From Serratia odorifera (lineage in GTDB: Bacteria; Pseudomonadota; Gammaproteobacteria; Enterobacterales; Enterobacteriaceae): a stretch of DNA of 64,000 nucleotides. The stretch lies in the NCBI RefSeq assembly GCF_900635445.1, contig NZ_LR134117.1, forward strand, positions 496,001 through 560,000. The letters are read 5' to 3'. Of this stretch, positions 44,245 to 54,864 are shown one piece after another; the stretch's first letter is position 1, and every line of letters begins with the position of its first letter. Position numbers and translations under genes: made by a program. The notes beneath the pieces were generated by a model. It worked only from the letters and a program-made list of their open reading frames with translations, made no database searches and was not told the origin of the DNA.

Positions 44245-45606
44245 AAAAACAGTTCCTGTAGTTCAGCATAGGCCCGCTTACCCTGAGCGTTCAACGGGAT
44301 GGCGCGAATAATACGCCAGCTGCGCGGCAACGCCGCCGGCTCCAGCCACGGGCGTAGTGCCTGACGCAGACCGCGGGTAAAGCGGCCGTCTCCCAGCGTT
44401 TGGCGCTGAGTCATTCCCAGCGCAGAAAGTACGATCGCTACGCCCAGAACGGTACGTCCGCCTTGTTGCAACGGCAGTATCGCGGCATCGGCGATCTCCG
44501 GCAATGCCAGTAAACGCTTTTCAATCTCCGCGAGTGACAGACGTTTTTCTTCAATTTTAATAATGCGGTCGCGGCGGCCAAGCAGTTCAAAATGGCGGCC
44601 GTCGGCGGCCAGATTAAGGATATCGCTCAACGCCACAGGCGCCGGCACCAGCGGCGAGTCGGCTTCGATGGCATGCGCTTTGCGCGCTAGCGTGACCCCG
44701 GCAAAAAGTTGCCATCGGGTGGATGGTGCCTTCTGCTGACGCCAGGCTAGCGCCCCCGTTTCCGTCGTACCATAAATCTCCAGCGGCAGTACGCCAAGCG
44801 CCCGCTGTGTCAGTTGAGCCTCCGCCAATGCCAATGGCCCACCGGCAGAAAATACCTGTACGCATTCAGACACGGCAAGCGCCGGATCCAGACGCTTTAG
44901 CCACGCTGGGCTGCTGATGAAAACCAGCGGGTACCGGGTATTTTTTGGCGATCAACTGTTCGTGATACTCCGTCAGCCGGGCATCAAACGGCAGGCCAAA
45001 GGCCATCGGCATAAACAGCCGAAAACTGAGGCCATACATATGCTGATGCGAAACCGAAGCGGCGATCCGGCAATGCCGTAACGCCGGTAACCACTGTGGC
45101 GCCAGCAGCTCGCTCTCACTGTCCATCGCGGCAACGGACTTCACCACCGCTTGCGGGGCGCCGGTCGAACCTGAAGTATAAAGGATGAATTGGGGATCGC
45201 TCGGCCAGGCCGGCAGCGGCGGCAACACGCCATGCCCTTCTTCAACCGCCAGCACCGCCGTGCCGGGCGACAGCGGCAGATCGGTCAGCAAGGCGTCAAA
45301 GTCCGCCCGCTGTTCTTTGAGAATGGCTTCGCGCTGGTGACCGAAAATCACCGGCAATTTACCGCCGTACAGCGCTGCCAGCAGTGCCACGGCAAAACGA
45401 TAGCTATCATCAAAACACAGCGCCCAACGTTTTTCACTGCGTTCGACCAGGCGAGCGCTCAGGAGCGCCACGTCAGCGCGAAGCTGTGCCAGACTCAGCG
45501 TTTGCTCGCCACGCCAGGCTATTGGCGTATCTGCAGCGCGCGCTGCATCGAGCCATTGATGCATCGGCAAACTCAGGCGCGGCGCACTCTTCTTCTCACT
45601 AACCAT
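44241..45606 (-). pseudogene. apeH: APE AMP-dependent acyl-ACP/CoA ligase, one frameshift
   Basis: An adenylate-forming enzyme in two frames. The first has the P-loop FILYTSGSTGAPQAVVKS (about residues 140-157); the second has LEIYGTTETGALAWR, GRRDRIIKIEEKRLSLAEIE and a C-terminal GKRAYAELQELF with the catalytic Lys. The shift is near 44930, where CGGGTAC is followed by the near-copy CGGGTAT. Either a 7-bp tandem duplication or a one-base insertion would explain it. The enzyme activates the aromatic starter acid for loading on an ACP. Confidence 0.82.
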
Positions 45607-46157
45607 TCACCCCCCATCAGCCCTGCCATCAGCAAATAGCTGATGCCGCCGTTATACAGCGTCCAGAGCGTGATATCGCCTATCAGACAGGTCGCCAGCG
45701 CAATCGCGCCATTAATCACAAAGAATCCACACCAGACCTGCGTTACCCGCCGGGTATACACTATGCCGGTTGCGGGCAGTTCGGGATCACTGATGCGCGC
45801 CAGACGCTCTATCACCGTTGGCGGAAAACGCAGTGAGTATACAAACAGCAACAACAACAACGCGTTAACCAATACCGGGTAATACAATAGCCAATGGGTT
45901 TGTCTTAACCCCCAACTGGCCAATGCCAGCAGAATACCTAACGCTGCCAACGCCTTTCCCAGCCACAGTTGCTGACGTAAACCACCCCGCAGCAACAGCA
46001 GCCGCAGCGTAAATACCGCAGCCAGCAACGGCGCCAGTACCGAACTCCCCCAGCGTTGAAGACCAAACCATACCGCCAGCGGATAGGCCATCAGCACCAG
46101 CCAGGTCAGTAGCTGCAACATGCGCAGCACCTTCGGCAGGCTGTCGTTCAGTTTCAC
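45573..46157 (-). CDS. Integral membrane protein of the APE cluster (COG4648 type)
   Basis: A 194-residue inner-membrane protein with about five hydrophobic segments (LLTWLVLMAYPLAVWFGL; LAPLLAAVFTLRLLLL; LALASWGL; LLYYPVLVNALLLLLFVYSL; WCGFFVINGAIALATCLIG). This family is a fixed companion of aryl polyene genes but its role is unknown. Some databases mislabel homologues as DNA gyrase subunit B; nothing here supports that. It overlaps the ligase start by 34 bp. Confidence 0.78.
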   Translation of the reverse strand: MKLNDSLPKVLRMLQLLTWLVLMAYPLAVWFGLQRWGSSVLAPLLAAVFTLRLLLLRGGLRQQLWLGKALAALGILLALASWGLRQTHWLLYYPVLVNALLLLLFVYSLRFPPTVIERLARISDPELPATGIVYTRRVTQVWCGFFVINGAIALATCLIGDITLWTLYNGGISYLLMAGLMGGEWLVRRRVRRA

Positions 46158-46172
46158 GCAGCTAACGCCGTA

Positions 46173-46424
46173 TCAGCCAGCAGACTTCTGTAATTCGTCA
46201 ATCGCATCAACCACGTCTTGTACCGTGCGCACCGATTTGAACATCTCGGGCTTGATTTTCTTGCCGGTGATTTTTTGCAGGTGAACCACCAGATCGACGG
46301 CGTCGATGCTGTCCAGTTCCAGTTCTTCATACAGGCGGGATTCGAGCGTGATATCCTCGGCATCAAGCTCGAACAGCTTGACCAGCAGCGTTTGAATCTG
46401 TTCGAAAATCTGTTGCTTATCCAT
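46173..46424 (-). CDS. apeF: APE acyl carrier protein 2
   Basis: An 83-residue acidic ACP with the phosphopantetheine attachment site ELELDSIDAVDLV; the serine near residue 38 would carry the cofactor. It begins MDKQQIFEQIQTLLVKLFEL. It is one of two tandem ACPs, 9 bp downstream of the other. The chain grows on one of them while the other may carry the starter; which is which cannot be told from sequence. Confidence 0.87.
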   Translation of the reverse strand: MDKQQIFEQIQTLLVKLFELDAEDITLESRLYEELELDSIDAVDLVVHLQKITGKKIKPEMFKSVRTVQDVVDAIDELQKSAG

Positions 46425-46433
46425 GAAAACCCC

Positions 46434-46694
46434 TTATTTGCTACGCTGTGCAGAAACAAACTTTGCCAGCGTTTCCACGGAATAAAAATGTTGGCGCATA
46501 TCTTCGCTTTCGGCCGACAGTACCACACCGTAACGATTTTTGAGGGCCAGTCCCAATTCGAGCGCATCAATCGAATCCAGACCCAACCCTTCGCCAAATA
46601 ATGGCGCCTGTGTTTCAATCTCATCCGGTGTCATACCTTCAAGATTGAGCGTGTCTATAATCAATTGCTTGATTTCGTTGCTCAATACATTCAT
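46434..46694 (-). CDS. apeE: APE acyl carrier protein 1
   Basis: An 86-residue ACP with attachment site GLGLDSIDALELGLAL; the modified serine is near residue 41. It is only distantly similar to the second ACP outside this motif. It lies 3 bp after the acyltransferase gene and 9 bp before the second ACP gene. Confidence 0.87.
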   Translation of the reverse strand: MNVLSNEIKQLIIDTLNLEGMTPDEIETQAPLFGEGLGLDSIDALELGLALKNRYGVVLSAESEDMRQHFYSVETLAKFVSAQRSK

Positions 46695-46697
46695 TCG

Positions 46698-47516
46698 CTA
46701 TTTCTCATTATTTATAGAATCTGACTGTAAGGCGTCAGTTAAATGCTGGGTCAAACGTCTTGCTGCGAGGGCAGGGGAAACATCGTCCGCATGAATAAAA
46801 TGGCGCGAATCGATCTTATCCTGAACAGTTATATGAAACTGCGGTTTTATCGCCGGGATATTATACCATTTCCCCTGTTTCGTCAGCATTGGCGGCGTGC
46901 AGTGGATATGTACGATGCGGATATCACACTGGCTACGAACCGCAATATTTGCCGCCCCTCGTTGTAAGGCCAGCGCTTGACCCGGCGTGCTGCGCGTGCC
47001 CTCAGGGAAGATAAGCAGAGTGCCGCCGTTCGCCAGCCGCTGCTGGCATAATGCCAGCAAACGCTCAGACTCGGCATTGGCGAGATAGCCGGCCGCTTTG
47101 ATCACACCACTGACAAACAGGTTATTGAGCAGCGCTTCTTTGACTATGCAATCGCAACGCGGCATGCGTGAGGCCAAGAGTACATAATCGAGCAGGCTGG
47201 GGTGATTGGCGACCACCAGACAGCCGGCATCGTCGTGCAAACGTTCGCTATTGGCAAAATGATAGTCCAGAACGCCAAGAAAACGCGTGGTGGCCAAAAA
47301 GAAGCGAAAGCAATGACGAATGGCGTTTTGCGTCAGTTGGTTGCGTCGCGCACGATTGCGGATCGCCAATCGCAATAGATTGAACCAGATGCAGGAAAGC
47401 AGCAGACCGCCCAAGCCGAACAGCGAAAAGCAAAAGCCGGTTGCAACGACGCGCCAGCAGCGGTTAAACAGCGAGGAACGAGTCGTATCGGTGACTGCCG
47501 AGGATGACGAGGACAT
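46698..47516 (-). CDS. 1-acylglycerol-3-phosphate-type acyltransferase of the APE cluster
   Basis: A 272-residue membrane-anchored acyltransferase. The start MSSSSSAVTD at 47516 overlaps the previous stop (TAATG) and is preferred over upstream in-frame codons. Motifs are VVANHPSLLDYVLLAS (HxxxxD-like NHPSLLD, about residue 106) and LLIFPEGTRSTPGQAL (FPEGTR). PlsC-family enzymes esterify glycerophosphate acyl positions; here it probably attaches the polyene or builds the lipid anchor. Confidence 0.87.
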   Translation of the reverse strand: MSSSSSAVTDTTRSSLFNRCWRVVATGFCFSLFGLGGLLLSCIWFNLLRLAIRNRARRNQLTQNAIRHCFRFFLATTRFLGVLDYHFANSERLHDDAGCLVVANHPSLLDYVLLASRMPRCDCIVKEALLNNLFVSGVIKAAGYLANAESERLLALCQQRLANGGTLLIFPEGTRSTPGQALALQRGAANIAVRSQCDIRIVHIHCTPPMLTKQGKWYNIPAIKPQFHITVQDKIDSRHFIHADDVSPALAARRLTQHLTDALQSDSINNEK

Positions 47517-48226
47517 TATTGCGTCCAACGCCAATCGTGGCACGGACCAGGTACGACAAAACCTGATTGCCCGTTCAACCAGCCGTGCAAAAAGGTCAAA
47601 CTTTGCGGCCTTTCGCCAGGAGAGGCTTGGTCGGCAACCGGTGCACATTGCCACTCATCGCCTTGCTCCAATAACAACGCAACCGCATACGGCGGCGGCG
47701 CGGAAACAAAGCTGTGGTAGACGTCGGGCAACACGCCGTCAAAATCAACCAGCAATACCCGTTCTGCGCTGCCACTGGCCAATATTGCCTGCGCTTCGAT
47801 CATCCCCTGTTGGAAACTGTCTTCTCCGGCGGCCAGCGAGGTGGTGACCAAATGATTTTTTGCGATGATCGTCAACCAGCCCGCCGCCGTATTATGTACC
47901 GACATGGCGAAATCGGTTGGCGACAATGGCTGCTCTTGTTCAAGATGCTGCAAGATTTTATAGGTGCGTTCCAGCTCGCCATGCCGGCTGGTGAAGATTG
48001 CCATATCCGCCGAATGTTGCTGCAGTAATGTCAGCCCGCACTCAACGGCCAAACGTGTGCCAACGCTCATACGCCGTAATGACATCATCGGAATATGCGC
48101 GCAAGGAGGGGGAAGATCCTGGGACAGCTCGCTAATCGGTTGTTGCGCCCATTGCAACCACGCTTCACGCGTTTCAAGCTTGGCGGCCAACGCCCACCAA
48201 TTGAGTATCTTCATGCGGCCCGCCAT
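47516..48226 (-). CDS. apeC: Ketosynthase-like chain length factor (Ketoacyl-synt_2 type)
   Basis: A 236-residue protein related to the N-terminal half of ketosynthases (MSVGTRLAVECGLTLLQQ; FTSRHGELERTYKILQHL; DFAMSVHNTAAGWLTIIAKN). It lacks the active-site cysteine, having HNTAAG where ketosynthases have the acyl-binding region, as in chain length factors. It probably forms a heterodimer with ApeO. ATG 48226 has GAGAAG 5 nt upstream; a second ATG at 48214 is possible. It is the first gene of the APE operon. Confidence 0.8.
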   Translation of the reverse strand: MAGRMKILNWWALAAKLETREAWLQWAQQPISELSQDLPPPCAHIPMMSLRRMSVGTRLAVECGLTLLQQHSADMAIFTSRHGELERTYKILQHLEQEQPLSPTDFAMSVHNTAAGWLTIIAKNHLVTTSLAAGEDSFQQGMIEAQAILASGSAERVLLVDFDGVLPDVYHSFVSAPPPYAVALLLEQGDEWQCAPVADQASPGERPQSLTFLHGWLNGQSGFVVPGPCHDWRWTQ

Positions 48227-48229
48227 CAA

Positions 48230-48499
48230 AGCTTCTCACCAACCTGTAATTTTAATCCGTGACGTTATTATATTTAACCGCATCGCGCATGTCTAAAATT
48301 CTGATTTATGTGCACAATATCCGTTTAGTCTATATTAAAGTTTATTCTCTCTTTCTCATTTATTCTCACGTTAATGAAAATTATATCAATGTTGCACATC
48401 AAAAATTGTTCTCATTGACCAGTAGCGTTATCTTAATAGGGAAACAAATACGCATAACTTTTATGCACTTCCCATTCGTAATTTCTCATGGAAAAGAGT
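48230..48499. promoter_or_regulatory. AT-rich divergent gap upstream of the APE operon
   Basis: This gap between the leftward APE operon and the rightward lipoprotein gene is much more AT-rich than its surroundings, with many TTAT, TATATT and AAAATT runs. I see no coding frame with support. Such composition is typical of H-NS-bound promoter regions of acquired pigment clusters; specific promoter boxes cannot be assigned safely. Confidence 0.5.
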
Positions 48500-48889
48500 A
48501 TGAAACTTTTAAAACCCATCTTGGCAGCCGCATTTTCAGTCATGTTACTGAATGCTTGTTCCAGTACCGCTCCCGTACAGAACATAAACCAAAGCGTCAT
48601 TGGCAGCCACAGCACAGCGCAAATTCGCCAGGCAATACTCTATGCTGGTCTGAACCGTGGCTGGATCATGAATCCGATCGGCGAAGGCGTGATCGATGGC
48701 AAGATTATGTTAAGGGGCCATACGGCCAATATTCGCGTTACTTATACTGCCAATAGTTATCAGATCAACTATGTAAGCAGCAGTAATATGGATGCTGAGA
48801 AAGGAAAGATTCATTCCAACTATAACCGTTGGGTAGCGAATTTGAACAAAGATATCCAGCTAGAACTGGCTCGACAAAATATTCGATAA
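48500..48889 (+). CDS. Small putative lipoprotein, unknown function
   Basis: A 129-residue protein starting MKLLKPILAAAFSVMLLNAC at 48500 (an AAGAG ribosome site precedes it), with the lipobox LNAC giving a lipidated Cys20. The mature part has STAQIRQAILYAGLNRGWIM, then a GxxLRGH-like beta segment (KIMLRGHTANIRVTY) and ends ELARQNIR. I do not recognise a functional family. It is followed by its own terminator and is flanked by the APE operon and the rRNA operon, with no sign of belonging to either. Confidence 0.8.
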   Translation: MKLLKPILAAAFSVMLLNACSSTAPVQNINQSVIGSHSTAQIRQAILYAGLNRGWIMNPIGEGVIDGKIMLRGHTANIRVTYTANSYQINYVSSSNMDAEKGKIHSNYNRWVANLNKDIQLELARQNIR

Positions 48890-48905
48890 CTGCCACTGGT
48901 GAGAG

Positions 48906-48929
48906 CCCGGCATACGTGCCGGGTTTATT
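48906..48929 (+). terminator. Terminator of the lipoprotein gene
   Basis: CCCGGCA, loop TACG and TGCCGGG, followed by TTTATT, form a compact terminator 16 bp past the stop codon. Confidence 0.85.
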
Positions 48930-48953
48930 GCTCAGCGCTGATTTTTAGACATG

Positions 48954-48983
48954 AAAAAGCCCTGAGTCATCGACTCAGGGCTT
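48954..48983 (-). terminator. Terminator of the rRNA operon
   Basis: AAGCCCTGAGTC and GACTCAGGGCTT form a perfect 12-bp stem with a 3-base loop; on the minus strand it ends in TTTTT. It resembles the hairpin after the other tRNA-Asp gene (GAAGCCCTGAATCA). Confidence 0.88.
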
Positions 48984-48993
48984 ATCAATTAAG

Positions 48994-49070
48994 TGGCGGA
49001 ACGGACGGGGCTCGAACCCGCGACCCCCTGCGTGACAGGCAGGTATTCTAACCAACTGAACTACCGCTCC
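48994..49070 (-). tRNA. aspU: tRNA-Asp (GTC), distal gene of the rRNA operon
   Basis: The 77-nt minus-strand gene is identical to the copy at 27024-27100, with anticodon GTC and encoded CCA. It lies 87 bp downstream of 5S rRNA and is presumably co-transcribed with it, as aspU is in E. coli rrnH. Confidence 0.97.
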
Positions 49071-49157
49071 ACCGGTTCTGTTACGTTGCTTCTTGCGAAG
49101 CCGGCAAACCTTCTGGGTTTTGCCATTATCAGGTGTCACTCTGATAACGTGTGTTTG

Positions 49158-49277
49158 ATGCCTGGCAGTGTCCTACTCTCGCATGGGGAGACCCCACACT
49201 ACCATCGGCGCTACGGCGTTTCACTTCTGAGTTCGGCATGGGGTCAGGTGGGACCACCGCGCTATTGCCGCCAGGCA
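49158..49277 (-). rRNA. rrf: 5S ribosomal RNA
   Basis: The 120-nt minus-strand sequence begins TGCCTGGCGGC and ends CTGCCAGGCAT, matching enteric 5S rRNA end to end. Confidence 0.97.
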
Positions 49278-49378
49278 AATTCTGTTTCATCCCGACCGCT
49301 TCACTTTACGTAAAGCCATCAGAACCAATCTCGGAACCAGCTGAATATCTTTCGTCTCTAAAACACCTTCGGTGTTGT

Positions 49379-52285
<2,907 letters not shown>

Positions 52286-52421
52286 TCACAACCCGAAGGT
52301 GTCTTTCGACATCATCGTATTGCTACATTTGAGAGACTCTATGACAGGTTACTCCTCATCCCAAACTGCTACGGGGGACAAGTTTCAGCCGTCATGTTTC
52401 AATTTTCAGCTTGTTCCAGAT

Positions 52422-52434
52422 TGTTAAAGAGCAA
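52422..52434 (-). promoter_or_regulatory. boxA antitermination site in the 16S-23S spacer
   Basis: The minus strand reads TGCTCTTTAACAA, the rRNA boxA bound by NusB-NusE. It lies between tRNA-Glu and 23S. Confidence 0.85.
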
Positions 52435-52520
52435 TATCTTAAACACGACTCGTTAAAGTCATCTTTAAGTTATTTTCGGTTCTTGCGAACCGGTGATAAT
52501 GTCTTTCACTCATTATCGGA

Positions 52521-52596
52521 TGGCGTCCCCAAGGGGATTCGAACCCCTGTTACAGCCGTGAAAGGGCAGTGTCCTAGGCCTCTAGACGATGGGGAC
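52521..52596 (-). tRNA. tRNA-Glu (TTC) in the rRNA spacer
   Basis: The 76-nt minus-strand gene reads GTCCCCATCGTCTAGAGG at the start, has anticodon TTC in CCCTTTCACGG, T-arm GGTTCGAATCC and encoded CCA. A single tRNA-Glu spacer is the type found in E. coli rrnB, C, E and G. Confidence 0.97.
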
Positions 52597-52800
52597 CCGA
52601 AATTTGCTTATCGAATCAGCGATTCGATAATTTCGGGTAAAGGTGAGATTTTTTCATAAAAATCGAGCGCCATTGTCGTTTGTCACCGTACTCGACGGTC
52701 ACAAATTTCCCGGCACTTACCTATACCACAAGGTTTTGTTTGCTCATTACTTTTCTATCAGACAATCTGTGTGGACACTGCACAATCGAATATCGTTAGG

Positions 52801-54342
<1,542 letters not shown>

Positions 54343-54493
54343 AAAGCTTGATTTGCTTCAACTCGTGAAGCGGTGCTCAAAGATTCACTAAATGAATTTT
54401 ACTTCAGTAGTCACTCTTCAAGACTTGATATTTTTTTGCTGCCGAAGCAGCTGGATATCGTCTTGTGAGTGCCCACACAGATTGTCTGATAAA

Positions 54494-54506
54494 TTGTTAA
54501 AGAGCA
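54494..54506 (-). promoter_or_regulatory. boxA antitermination site in the rRNA leader
   Basis: TGCTCTTTAACAA on the minus strand, downstream of P2 and upstream of 16S, is the leader boxA that sets up the rRNA antitermination complex. Confidence 0.88.
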
Positions 54507-54541
54507 TCGCCGGCGTTAAAACTCATCGGCGCGGGCTGCGT

Positions 54542-54569
54542 ATACTACGCTTTTCGCCCTGAGAGTCAA
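54542..54569 (-). promoter_or_regulatory. rRNA promoter P2
   Basis: On the minus strand: -35 TTGACT (54569-54564), 16-bp spacer, -10 TAGTAT (54547-54542), closely resembling E. coli rrn P2. Confidence 0.8.
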
Positions 54570-54650
54570 GCGTTTATTTCGCTTTCGTCTCACTGACTGG
54601 GTGGTTCGCCTTGCGTTTAAGCAGTCGTTGTTCCCGGTCAGTGGAGGCGC

Positions 54651-54678
54651 ATTATAGGGAGTTCTCAGAAGGCCGCAA
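54651..54678 (-). promoter_or_regulatory. rRNA promoter P1
   Basis: On the minus strand: -35 TTGCGG (54678-54673), 16-bp spacer, -10 TATAAT (54656-54651), then a GC-rich discriminator GCGCC. The AT-rich stretch upstream (about 54685-54760) would hold the UP element and Fis sites. The 16-bp spacer and GC-rich discriminator fit stringent, growth-rate-controlled rRNA promoters. Confidence 0.85.
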
Positions 54679-54815
54679 CCCCTAATTTCAAAAAATCTTT
54701 CAAGCGAACAAAAAACAATCAATAAGCTTATTTTAGGATATTTATTAGCCTATAAATGACCATTTTCAGCCCTTCAACGTGACAACTCTCGCAAAAGCGC
54801 CAAAACAACCAAAGC

Positions 54816-54844
54816 AAAAGGGAGCGGTTGCCCGCTCCCTTTTT
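54816..54844 (-). terminator. Terminator of clpB
   Basis: GGGAGCGG and CCGCTCCC pair around GTTGC-like loop bases, flanked by A and T tracts. On the minus strand TTTT follows the stem, about 20 bp after the clpB stop. Confidence 0.88.
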
Positions 54845-54864
54845 AACGTTGTTACCGTTTATCG

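Noticed and set aside
45573..46157. DNA gyrase subunit B, a label sometimes given to this family
   Set aside because: The protein is a five-span membrane protein with no ATPase or topoisomerase motif.
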